From the NCBI GenBank assembly GCA_002402945.1, contig DHGV01000015.1, forward strand, positions 12,377-48,755: 36,379 bases of DNA, read 5' to 3'. Numbering within the stretch: the stretch's first letter is position 1; each line of letters starts with the position of its first letter. Origin of the DNA: Pelotomaculum sp. UBA4789 (GTDB taxonomy: Bacteria; Bacillota; Desulfotomaculia; Desulfotomaculales; Pelotomaculaceae). Below the pieces are notes generated by a model. That model was not told the origin of the DNA and made no database searches. It saw only the letters and a program-made list of their open reading frames with translations. Positions 24,941 to 32,752 of the stretch are shown piece after piece. Made by a program: the position numbers and the translations under genes.

Positions 24941-25825
24941 ATGAATAGAAGGCCTGGAATAATTGAAATAATGGCAGCTTTTCTGGTGACAGCCATCCTG
25001 ATCCTGCCGGCGGGCTGCTTGGGCAAGAAAAGCACGGGATATAATACTTCTGATCTTGTTTCGGGCACGCTGACTATCACCGGTGACGGGATAGAACAGC
25101 CAGGGCGTTATAAAGTTGGCGAGCTGAGGAGCATGCAGGATGCTGTAGTGGGCGAACGCTACTCTGCTGTCAATAACGTAGGCACAAAAAATATTTTTGT
25201 CGGTAAAGGCATTCAGCTTTCTTACCTGTTAGAAAAAGCCGGCATGCGGGATACGGCGCAGAGTATTAAGTTAATGGGTGCGGACGGCTATACCGTTATT
25301 TTAACCAGGGAACAGCTGGGGGAGAAGCGTTTTTATTTTCCAAAGCTGGTGGAGGGCAGTGAGGAAGGAGCCCGGGAGGTCCCGGCTGTTTTAGCCTGGG
25401 AGTATCGGGAAGGCAGCAGCGATTTGAGCCAGGCCAGGAGCGGCAGCCTACGTTTGCTTCTGGGGCAGACTGCGTTAAAAAACGTGGTTGTTCCCGCCTT
25501 TGTCAGGGATGTAGTATTGATCGAGGTGTCTAATTCTGTGCCCGGACAGTGGGAAACTGTCCAGGCCGAGCCGGCGCCCGGCAAGGTGGAGCCCGGTACA
25601 GGCATTGTTTTGAACCATCCCGAGCTGGATTCGGTCAAGATCTACTACACCACAGACGGCAGTACTCCGGATGAAAAAAGCTTGATCTATAATCCCAGCA
25701 CCACTTACTTTAAGCCGGAATTAAACCGGGCGATCACAGTAAACCATGATGTTACCATCAAGGCCATAGCTGTAGGTTTCGGAAAGAACAACAGCCAGGT
25801 AGCAGTTTTTAATTATGACACATAA
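24941..25825 (+). CDS. SUOX-like lipoprotein
   Basis: 294 residues. A lipoprotein signal with lipobox ILPAGC places the mature protein on the outer face of the membrane. It contains a divergent SUOX-like domain (about 41-200; NNVGTKNIFVGKGIQLSYLL, MGADGYTVILTREQLGEKRF) and a C-terminal chitobiase-type beta domain (IYYTTDGSTPDEKSLIYN, AVGFGKNNSQVAVFNYD). The WPTK motif of its relatives reads VGTK. Its position at the membrane, with related domains on wall-anchored proteins upstream, suggests a relay in which it is the membrane-proximal acceptor; this is inference. ATG 24941 is chosen because GGGAGAGGAG precedes it and it gives a normal lipoprotein signal; an upstream in-frame TTG at 24881 would add 20 polar residues. 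Confidence 0.82.
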   Translation: MNRRPGIIEIMAAFLVTAILILPAGCLGKKSTGYNTSDLVSGTLTITGDGIEQPGRYKVGELRSMQDAVVGERYSAVNNVGTKNIFVGKGIQLSYLLEKAGMRDTAQSIKLMGADGYTVILTREQLGEKRFYFPKLVEGSEEGAREVPAVLAWEYREGSSDLSQARSGSLRLLLGQTALKNVVVPAFVRDVVLIEVSNSVPGQWETVQAEPAPGKVEPGTGIVLNHPELDSVKIYYTTDGSTPDEKSLIYNPSTTYFKPELNRAITVNHDVTIKAIAVGFGKNNSQVAVFNYDT

Positions 25826-25883
25826 TGCAAAGAAGCAGCTGATTTCAAACCATGGATTTGAAGTAGTCGGTTTGAGCATGATT

Positions 25884-25914
25884 AAGACAGGGAAACAAAT
25901 TCCCTGTCTTTCCT
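25884..25914 (+). terminator. Terminator of the surface-receptor operon
   Basis: AAGACAGGGAA and TTCCCTGTCTT form a perfect 11-pair stem with a five-base loop, followed by TCCTTT. It ends transcription 58 bases after the lipoprotein gene. Confidence 0.85.
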
Positions 25915-25936
25915 TTAGGTTATGGGTATATTATTG

Positions 25937-26008
25937 ACGATAAATTTTTAGTGCAGCGGGATTAGCGATGACTTTTATCGTGATTCAGGATGAGTTTCAT
26001 CCCGTTGC
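25937..26008 (+). ncRNA. Pseudoknot-capable RNA element upstream of the HisD/ABC cluster
   Basis: ACGATAAA (25937-25944) pairs perfectly with TTTATCGT (25974-25981). GCAGCGGGAT (25953-25962) pairs with ATCCCGTTGC (25999-26008; one G-U). The two helices interlock as an H-type pseudoknot. A competing hairpin GGATGA-GTT-TCATCC (25988-26002) uses part of the second helix. No known riboswitch class was recognised. The rest of 25826-26156 holds the terminator above and AT-rich sequence with no gene. Confidence 0.38.
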
Positions 26009-26156
26009 TGGTTTTGTATACCGGATGCATTATTACATCTTTTCATGCAGGAATTTTACTTAACTTGTTGTATTTTACTTGTATATAGTCCAAAACAAGT
26101 TCACAAGCAGCACGTGTCAACCTGAATATTTAATATTGAGGCGGCGGAGAAAATTG

Positions 26157-27413
26157 ATGTTTTTAAAAAAAGCAAAAGCTGAGATAAGCGGAAGAATGGA
26201 CAGCGTCAGGGAAGATGTCACGAAAATCATTGAAGACGTCCGGTGCCGGGGCGATCAGGCACTGACGGAATTGACCAGCCGCTATGACGGGGTTGCTGTC
26301 AGCAGTTTGCAAGTGGCCCCGGAGGAAATAAGGCAGGCCTACCGGCAGGTAGACGAGCAGACGATTGAATATTTGCGGCTGGCCGCGAGCCGGATCAAAT
26401 CCTTTGCGGAAAAACAGCTCTGCTGCCTGTTGCCCTTGGAATACGAGAGCTCACCTGGAGTTGTGCTGGGCCATAGGCTGATCCCCATATCATCCTGCGG
26501 GGCCTACATACCGGGTGGGCGTTTTCCGCTTCCTTCCTCCGCCCTGATGTCGATTATCCCGGCTAAAGCGGCAGGCGTCAAGAGGGTAGCTGCCTGCTCG
26601 CCGCCGTCAAAAACCTACTCGGGAATTCACCCGGCTGTGCTGGTGGCCATGGATATCGCCGGCGCCGACGAAACTTACACCATGGGCGGCGCCCAGGCTG
26701 TGGCAGCATATGCCTGCGGGACTGACAGCATACCCAGGGTTGACATGATCGTGGGGCCGGGTAATGTTTACGTGACCGAAGCCAAAAGGCAGGTCAGCGG
26801 TTCTGTGGGCATCGACATTCTGGCCGGTCCCAGCGAAGTGCTGATCATTACTGATGAGCATGCCCGGCCTGAAACATTAGCTTGCGACCTGCTGGCCCAG
26901 TGTGAGCATGATCCCACTGCCAGGAGTATCCTGGTAACGACCAGCAGCACCCTGGCCGGACATGTGCAGGAGATGATATATAGTCTGGGCGCTTCTCTGG
27001 AAACCGGAAAAGCGGCGCTGGAGGCCTGGGAGGATAACGGGCAGGTCATCCTGGTGGACAGCCTGGTGGAGGCAGCCGCGCTATCCGACCAATTTGCCCC
27101 GGAGCACCTTCAGCTGCAGACAGCAAAAAATGATGAACTTATTAATTCACTTCATAACTACGGTTCACTTTTTATCGGCGAAAATGCACCCGTAGTATTC
27201 GGCGACTATATCTCAGGGACGAACCATATCCTGCCGACCATGGGCGGTTCCCGCTTTTCCAGCGGAGTATGGGCAGGGATGTTCATCAAAGTGGCATCCT
27301 ACCAGAAACTGACCGCTGCGGGCGCAGCAAGCCTGGCCGGAGCCTGTTCCCATTTGGCCGGAGCGGAAGGGCTGAAAGCGCACCAGCGCTCGGCTGACTT
27401 GCGTCGGGGCTAA
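26157..27413 (+). CDS. Histidinol-dehydrogenase-family enzyme, resembling sulfopropanediol dehydrogenase (HpsN)
   Basis: 418 residues, normal for HisD. The zinc-site and catalytic elements of HisD are present: QCEHDP (Gln and His ligands), APEHL (catalytic Glu-His), GDYISGTNHILPT with the Asp ligand at residue 350, and the terminal EGLKAHQRSADLR His. The NAD-region segments GPGNVYVTEAKRQVSG and LAGPSEVLIITD are also intact. Details such as IPISSCGAYIPGGRFPLPSS and RFSSGVWAGMFIKVASYQKL look like the HpsN branch, which oxidises dihydroxypropanesulfonate to sulfolactate, rather than biosynthetic HisD. The context is a sugar-type ABC transporter, not his genes. ATG 26157 with GGAGA upstream gives the standard N terminus; a longer TTG-started reading from 26079 adds an implausible extension. 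The substrate is unproven. Confidence 0.82.
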   Translation: MFLKKAKAEISGRMDSVREDVTKIIEDVRCRGDQALTELTSRYDGVAVSSLQVAPEEIRQAYRQVDEQTIEYLRLAASRIKSFAEKQLCCLLPLEYESSPGVVLGHRLIPISSCGAYIPGGRFPLPSSALMSIIPAKAAGVKRVAACSPPSKTYSGIHPAVLVAMDIAGADETYTMGGAQAVAAYACGTDSIPRVDMIVGPGNVYVTEAKRQVSGSVGIDILAGPSEVLIITDEHARPETLACDLLAQCEHDPTARSILVTTSSTLAGHVQEMIYSLGASLETGKAALEAWEDNGQVILVDSLVEAAALSDQFAPEHLQLQTAKNDELINSLHNYGSLFIGENAPVVFGDYISGTNHILPTMGGSRFSSGVWAGMFIKVASYQKLTAAGAASLAGACSHLAGAEGLKAHQRSADLRRG

Positions 27414-27443
27414 ACAGTAAACCTGTAGAAAGGGCATAAAGCA

Positions 27444-29006
27444 TTGATACAACAGGATCTTAATGCTGCGGCAGCTGTGCATGCCTCATCCATTGCGCTT
27501 AAGCTGCAGGATATTTCTAAAATTTACCCCGGCACTGTGGCGCTGCATAAAGTCAGCATAGAAGTCAGGAAAGGTGAAGTTCATGGTATTATCGGCAGGA
27601 ACGGAGCGGGAAAATCCACCCTTGTAGAAATTATCGCCGGGATCATCTCACCGACCGAAGGGCAAATAATTTTTGGTGACAAAGGCTATGACAGCCTGTC
27701 CAGGATAAGCGCGAAGAAGAAAAAGATCGCTTTTGTCCCCCAGGAGCCGCAGTTGATCCTGGATTTTACCGTGGCGGAAAACCTTTTTATTTCAGATTAT
27801 GCCCGGATGGGAAGGCTGATCAACTGGCCTGCGCTCTATGATAAAGCAGAAGGGGTAGTAAAAAAGGCAGGCTTGAATATGAATGTGCGCATTAAAGCAG
27901 GAGACCTGTCCGTCAGCGAACAGCAGCTGCTGCTGGTGATCAAGGCATGTTACGTTGAAGAAGCACAGATCATTATACTGGATGAAGCTTCGGCCTCATT
28001 ATCTCAAAAAGATGAAGATATATTGTACAGGATCATTAAGGAAAGAAAAGAAGAAGGCAACACCATACTATTCATTTCCCACCGGGCTGAAGAACTGCTT
28101 AAAGTATGTGACCGGGTTACTGTCCTGCGTGATGGGCGCAGTATTGCCACAAAAGAAGGTGCGGATCTGAATAAAGACACTCTCTCAGACCTGATTATAG
28201 GAGAAGAGGCGGAAAAAGAGATTAACTCGAGCGCTGCATCTTCACCACTATTAAGGGATACAGAAGAGACAGTGCTGTCTGTGGAGAATTTGACCAGTTT
28301 GGGTGTTTATCAAAATATCACATTCGATCTAAAAAAAGGCGAGATCCTTGGCCTTGCCGGGCTGAGGGGCAGCGGCAGGACCGAAATACTGAAAGGTATT
28401 ATCGGCATAGAACACCCTGATCAAGGCCTTATATATGTAAATGGGAAAAAGAGGCGTTTTGCAGCGCCCTCGGAAGCGCTGAAAGAAGGCATCGTTTACC
28501 TGCCGGAGGACAGGGAAAAGGAAGGCCTGATCAAGATCCTGAGTGTCAGGGAGAATTTAGTCCTGAATTCTTTAAATAAAATAACAAAAGGCATAATTGT
28601 TAACAGAAAAAAAGAAAAAGAGTTAGTCACAAAGCTTATTAATAAACTAGATATAAAGGTTGCCTCGCCTGAGCAGGAGGTCAGCCAGCTCAGCGGCGGC
28701 AACAAGCAAAAAGTGGTCGTGGGTAAAATATCAGCTGCCCAGCCGCATGTTTTCCTGCTGGACGAACCTACCAAGGGAGTGGATATCTCCGCCAAGCAGG
28801 GGATATTAAATATTATAAAAAATAATTTGTGCAAAGATGCGGGTGTAATCATAACTTCACCCGGTCTTGAAGACCTGATCGGCATTTGTGACCGGATATT
28901 AGTCATTTTTAAAGGCAGTATCACCGGGGAGTTTTTACGCGGTGATTTCAGGGAAGGGGATTTATACCTGGCCATTCAGGGCGGCGCCGGTGATAAAAGT
29001 TCCTAA
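27444..29006 (+). CDS. Ribose-type (CUT2) ABC transporter ATPase
   Basis: 520 residues with two ABC ATPase domains, as in RbsA/MglA/XylG. Domain 1 has Walker A GRNGAGKST, a degenerate signature LSVSEQQ, Walker B IIILDEASASLS and switch FISHRAEE. Domain 2 has the typical modified Walker A LRGSGRTE, signature LSGGNKQKVVVGK and Walker B VFLLDEPTKGVD. Such proteins power uptake of pentoses, hexoses, polyols, autoinducer-2 or similar small hydroxylated compounds. TTG 27444 follows AAAGGG; no nearby ATG fits better. The gene is 30 bases after the HisD homologue and 40 bases before the permease, so the transporter is likely co-expressed with the dehydrogenases. Confidence 0.92.
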   Translation: MIQQDLNAAAAVHASSIALKLQDISKIYPGTVALHKVSIEVRKGEVHGIIGRNGAGKSTLVEIIAGIISPTEGQIIFGDKGYDSLSRISAKKKKIAFVPQEPQLILDFTVAENLFISDYARMGRLINWPALYDKAEGVVKKAGLNMNVRIKAGDLSVSEQQLLLVIKACYVEEAQIIILDEASASLSQKDEDILYRIIKERKEEGNTILFISHRAEELLKVCDRVTVLRDGRSIATKEGADLNKDTLSDLIIGEEAEKEINSSAASSPLLRDTEETVLSVENLTSLGVYQNITFDLKKGEILGLAGLRGSGRTEILKGIIGIEHPDQGLIYVNGKKRRFAAPSEALKEGIVYLPEDREKEGLIKILSVRENLVLNSLNKITKGIIVNRKKEKELVTKLINKLDIKVASPEQEVSQLSGGNKQKVVVGKISAAQPHVFLLDEPTKGVDISAKQGILNIIKNNLCKDAGVIITSPGLEDLIGICDRILVIFKGSITGEFLRGDFREGDLYLAIQGGAGDKSS

Positions 29007-29046
29007 TATATTTTCATAAATTAATAAGCGGAATAGGAGTAGTTAT

Positions 29047-30060
29047 ATGCCAAAGAAGTTACAGGTGGAGCTTTTTCTGCTGGAAAACCTGATCTGGGTA
29101 ATATTAGCCGGTTTTTTCCTGCTGAACGCCATGTTTACACCTATGTTCGCCTCTTACGGCAACCTGGTAAATATACTTTACCACTCGGCTATCATGAGCA
29201 TGCTCGTGCTGGGAGAGGGATTGATCCTGGTCATCGGCCATCTCGACCTGTCTATCGAGTCCACCCTGGTTTTTGCCCCCGGTGTCGCTATGTTGTTGGC
29301 CACGCGCTGGTTGCCTTTCACCCTGGACCCAGTAACTGCTATTATATTAACCCTGGCTATAGGAGCAATGATTGGTTTTTTCAACGGATTCTGTATCGCT
29401 AAAATAGAAGTTAATCCTTTCCTGCAGACTCTTTCTATGATGATCATCTTGAGGGGGCTGGCGCTGTTCCTGATTCCCCTCTCAATTTTTCCACTGGACA
29501 AAGTATATACATTCGCTGGTCAGGCCAGGACGATTGGCAACATTCCGGTAGCAGTGCCCATAGTGTTTGCAATTTTTTTGATTTTTCACTTTGTCATGCA
29601 GTATACATCATTCGGCAGGCATTTTATGGCTACCGGCGGTAACGCCAAAGCCAGTTATATTTCCGGGATCAATACCAACCGGATGATAATTTATGCGTTT
29701 GTTATAGCCGGTCTGCTGGCTGCGGTAGCCGGCCTTTTGGCTGCAGGCCGCCAGAATTCGGTGTCAAACACGATGGGTGAAGGGATGGTATTGCTGGCTT
29801 TTGCCGGCGCTATTTTAGGCGGGGCAAGCCTGGAGGGAGGCAAAGGCACACCGCTTGGCATGTTAGGCGGGGCGCTGCTGCTCGGTATGTTTTCTAATTC
29901 GCTTAACCTGCTGGGAGTAGGCGTAACCCTGGTTTACGCCACCCAGGGGGCGCTCATTTTTGTGGCTATTGTTTTGGACCGGGGGCGCATTAAAGTGCGA
30001 AACTACCTGTTGCACCAGGAGCAGGTCAGAAGATTAGAGATCCAGGAGCACGGAGATTAA
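29047..30060 (+). CDS. Ribose-type (CUT2) ABC transporter permease
   Basis: 337 residues with eight to ten membrane spans, of the RbsC/BPD_transp_2 family. Family marks include ILVIGHLDLSIESTLVFAPG, IGFFNGFCIAKIEVNPFLQT, FGRHFMATGGNAKASYISGI and AFAGAILGGASLEGGKGTPL. It forms the channel for the substrate brought by the lipoprotein encoded next. Usually RbsC has VDLSVGS in the first motif; here it is LDLSIES, a modest variation. ATG 29047 is preceded by AATAGGAG. Substrate type cannot be read from this subunit. Confidence 0.92.
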   Translation: MPKKLQVELFLLENLIWVILAGFFLLNAMFTPMFASYGNLVNILYHSAIMSMLVLGEGLILVIGHLDLSIESTLVFAPGVAMLLATRWLPFTLDPVTAIILTLAIGAMIGFFNGFCIAKIEVNPFLQTLSMMIILRGLALFLIPLSIFPLDKVYTFAGQARTIGNIPVAVPIVFAIFLIFHFVMQYTSFGRHFMATGGNAKASYISGINTNRMIIYAFVIAGLLAAVAGLLAAGRQNSVSNTMGEGMVLLAFAGAILGGASLEGGKGTPLGMLGGALLLGMFSNSLNLLGVGVTLVYATQGALIFVAIVLDRGRIKVRNYLLHQEQVRRLEIQEHGD

Positions 30061-30152
30061 TGCTGCAGCATTTAACATAGGAGGTGATAACCAGCAATAG
30101 GTAAGGTTTTTAATGCATTCAAATTGGAAAAGTAAAATTAGGGGGTTTTGTA

Positions 30153-31250
30153 ATGCGTTTCAAATGTTTGAAATACCTGCTGGTTACCCTGATTGCGACT
30201 GTCCTGCTGGCCGGCTGCGCCACCCAGAAAACTGCTGAACAAGCTAAGCAGCCGCAGCAACAGCTGAATTTTGGCATGGTTATTAAAGAGCCCGGCGCAC
30301 CTTTTGTTCAGGCATTTGTAAAGGGCGCCGAGGGTAAGGCCCAGGAGTTGGGCGTCAAGGTGGATATAAAAGACGGCCAGGCTGATTCCATGAAGATCAT
30401 GGAAATAATGGACACCTTCATCACACAGAAGGTTGACGGGTTTATCATGGCCGGTGCGGTAGACCTGAAAGCTATCGTACCCGGTATCAAAAAACTCAAT
30501 GAAGCCGGCATACCGGTGATAGCGCTTGATACCTCTCCGGAAGGCGGCAAGGTTGATTATTTCATCTCTTTTGATATTGAACAGTCCAGTAAGAAAGCGG
30601 CGGAAGCTTTCGTGCAGGGGATCAAGGACCGCAATGGCGGCGTGGTGCCCAGCGGTGTGGTCATAGAAATAACCGGCGCGCTGGGTGACATGTTCACCCA
30701 ATCCTGCACCAAAGGCCTTCGCGCGGTAACCGACCAGTACCCGCAGCTCAAAGTAGTGCAGGGCGAAGGGAAATGGAACGATGTTGATTCCCATGAGCGG
30801 ACCAGCGACCTGCTGACCCGTTACGGCAAGGAAGTCTTAGGCGTCTACGTGCATACTCCGGATATCATGGGACCTGGAGCAGCCTCCGCCATTGAGGCAG
30901 CCGGTCTGGAGCCGAAGAATTTTGGTATTGCCGGAATCTGTATCGGCCCTGAGGGGCTGGATCTGATTAACCAGGGCAAGGCGCTGGCCATTGTCGAGCA
31001 GCCGGCCTTTGACTCCGCCGAGATGGCAGTACAGTATCTCTATGATATTAAGAATGGCAATCCGACTCCCAAGATCGGCGACACAATTACAAAGGATGGC
31101 GCTCTATGGTCTCCGGCCAAGGTTGTGCAAAACACTTGGGCTGAGGAAGGCGCTTTTATAATATTGCAGGGACCGCTGGTTCCGATAGATGTTAAGGCTG
31201 ACGACCCGCGGCTTTGGGAAAATAAACTGAGCAGTTTATGGAAAAAATAA
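30153..31250 (+). CDS. Sugar-type ABC transporter substrate-binding lipoprotein (RbsB-like)
   Basis: 365 residues with lipobox LLAGC (lipidated Cys at residue 22) and a Gln-rich linker, then a two-lobe Peripla_BP_4 domain. Landmarks are FGMVIKEPGAPFVQAFVKGA, KVDGFIMAGAVDLKAIVPGI, AGIPVIALDTSPEGGKVDYF and GVYVHTPDIMGPGAASAIEA. It is longer than classical RbsB because of a C-terminal extension. It should capture the substrate for the permease/ATPase pair upstream. ATG 30153 follows AGGGGG. The 92-base gap upstream contains a second purine-rich AGGAGGTGA with no usable start. It is followed by a terminator. Confidence 0.92.
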   Translation: MRFKCLKYLLVTLIATVLLAGCATQKTAEQAKQPQQQLNFGMVIKEPGAPFVQAFVKGAEGKAQELGVKVDIKDGQADSMKIMEIMDTFITQKVDGFIMAGAVDLKAIVPGIKKLNEAGIPVIALDTSPEGGKVDYFISFDIEQSSKKAAEAFVQGIKDRNGGVVPSGVVIEITGALGDMFTQSCTKGLRAVTDQYPQLKVVQGEGKWNDVDSHERTSDLLTRYGKEVLGVYVHTPDIMGPGAASAIEAAGLEPKNFGIAGICIGPEGLDLINQGKALAIVEQPAFDSAEMAVQYLYDIKNGNPTPKIGDTITKDGALWSPAKVVQNTWAEEGAFIILQGPLVPIDVKADDPRLWENKLSSLWKK

Positions 31251-31301
31251 CTGTATATAAGCTGTAAATAAATATTAACGATTTTTAACCGGGTGCACTT
31301 G

Positions 31302-31336
31302 AAGCCCCCCGGAAAAGCATCCGCGGGGGCTTTCCT
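31302..31336 (+). terminator. Terminator after the ABC transporter
   Basis: AAGCCCCC and GGGGGCTT pair across a 15-base loop, followed by TTCCTGTCC. The T-run is short, so termination may be partial and allow read-through into the next gene. Confidence 0.65.
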
Positions 31337-31375
31337 GTCCTGTTCCCAAACAAAGCAGAAGGGGAATGTGAAGAT

Positions 31376-32683
31376 ATGTACATTCAGATATACAAGCTGA
31401 AAGAGATGCCGGCCGAGGACTATGCCAGGATTTTAAAGAGAAGTGAAGCTGAAACGGAATCGATCATGGCCGATGTCGAAAAAGTAATTACTGATATTAA
31501 AGATCATGGTGATCAGGCGCTGGTGAAATATATTAAAAAATTTGAAGATGTATCTATCAGCCAGGACCAGATCAGGGTTTCCCGGGAAGAAATTGAAGAA
31601 GCCTACCATAAAGTGGATAGCGAAACTATTGAGGCGATCAGGACCCTGGCCGGCAATGTCAAACGTTTTCACGCCGCCCAGATGCCCAACAAGATGTGGT
31701 CCACTGAGGTATCTCCCGGCCTTGTAGCAGGACAGATAATAATACCGCTGGAAAAAGTCGGCTGTTATGTGCCGGGCGGCAGGGGCTGGTTTCCCTCCGC
31801 GGTGATGATGTCAGTTTTACCGGCCAAGGTGGCCGGGGTGCCTGGTGTTTATGTGTGTACACCCCCGGCGCCCGACGGCGCGATCCCCCCGGGAACCCTG
31901 ATCGCATGTGATATCTGCGGAGCTGATGCGGTCTTCAGGGTAGGCGGCAGCCAGGCGGTGGCAGCTATGGCTCACGGCACCCAAACGATACCCAAGGTTG
32001 ATAAAATTGTCGGACCAGGCAGCAAGTGGGTGCTGGCGGCTTTCAAACTGTTATACGGTGTGGTGGAAATAGGCACCCTGGCCGGGCCCGGTGAGGGTAT
32101 CATCCTGGCTGACGAGACAGCCAATCCGGAGTTTGCCGCCGCTGATATCTGTATCCAAGCGGAACACGGGTTGGATTCGGCCGGCGTGCTGGTCACCCAT
32201 GTGTCTGCGCTGGCTTATGCCGTGCAGGAAAAAATCGGCCGTCATATCGAGCGCTTAAATGACTACAGGAAGAATTTTGTGATTGAGTCTCTGAAAAAAT
32301 ACGGCGCCATCATCCTTACAGATTCGTTTGAAGAGTCAATAGCTTATGTCAACGAGTATGCCGGTGAGCACCTGGAAATAATGACAGCGGAGCCGCTGCA
32401 GGATATGCAAAAAATTAAAAATGCCGGCGGTATTTACCTGGGGCATTATACCCCGCTTTCCACAGGTTGTTTCGGCTCCGGCCCCAACCATGTCCTGCCC
32501 ACCGGCCGCAAGGCCACTGTGGCAGGCGGTCTGAAGACCGCAGATTTCTACAAGTCTGTAACTTTTGAATATTTCTCCCGCGACGGCCTGGCTAACCTGA
32601 AGGAGGCCATGGTCAAGCTGGCGGAGTACGAAGGTTTTACCGCTCATGGCAATGCAATTTCGGAGCGGTTCGCAAAAGAGTAA
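31376..32683 (+). CDS. Second histidinol-dehydrogenase-family enzyme, altered zinc site
   Basis: 435 residues, clearly HisD family: KVGCYVPGGRGWFPSAVMMS, VGGSQAVAAMAHGTQTIPKV, IQAEHGLDSAGVL (Gln and His ligands), GEHLEIMT (catalytic Glu-His) and the terminal EGFTAHGNAISER His. In HisD the Asp zinc ligand lies in GDYxxGxNHVLPT; here the segment reads GCFGSGPNHVLPT, so Asp is replaced by Cys365. The NAD-region motif AGPSEV is AGPGEG. These changes argue against true histidinol oxidation and for another alcohol substrate or a different metal. It is only moderately similar to the first homologue, so it is not a recent duplicate. ATG 31376 follows AAGGGGA. Confidence 0.82.
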   Translation: MYIQIYKLKEMPAEDYARILKRSEAETESIMADVEKVITDIKDHGDQALVKYIKKFEDVSISQDQIRVSREEIEEAYHKVDSETIEAIRTLAGNVKRFHAAQMPNKMWSTEVSPGLVAGQIIIPLEKVGCYVPGGRGWFPSAVMMSVLPAKVAGVPGVYVCTPPAPDGAIPPGTLIACDICGADAVFRVGGSQAVAAMAHGTQTIPKVDKIVGPGSKWVLAAFKLLYGVVEIGTLAGPGEGIILADETANPEFAAADICIQAEHGLDSAGVLVTHVSALAYAVQEKIGRHIERLNDYRKNFVIESLKKYGAIILTDSFEESIAYVNEYAGEHLEIMTAEPLQDMQKIKNAGGIYLGHYTPLSTGCFGSGPNHVLPTGRKATVAGGLKTADFYKSVTFEYFSRDGLANLKEAMVKLAEYEGFTAHGNAISERFAKE

Positions 32684-32708
32684 ATAAACATTTTATATAA
32701 TTATTATT

Positions 32709-32752
32709 AAAGCAGCCAGTATGAATGCTGCTATCGGAGGTGACTGCTTTTG
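32709..32752 (+). promoter_or_regulatory. Possible translational switch around the dehydrogenase start
   Basis: AGCAGC (32711-32716) pairs with GCTGCT (32727-32732), leaving the CGGAGG ribosome site free. The same arm, as AAAGCAG (32709-32715), can instead pair with CTGCTTT (32744-32750), closing the ribosome site inside a loop and covering the TTG start. Helices are short, so this is tentative. Confidence 0.3.

Noticed and set aside
26079..26156. N-terminal extension of the first HisD homologue from an upstream TTG
   Set aside because: The extra 26 residues do not match the family, and a good ribosome site sits before ATG 26157.
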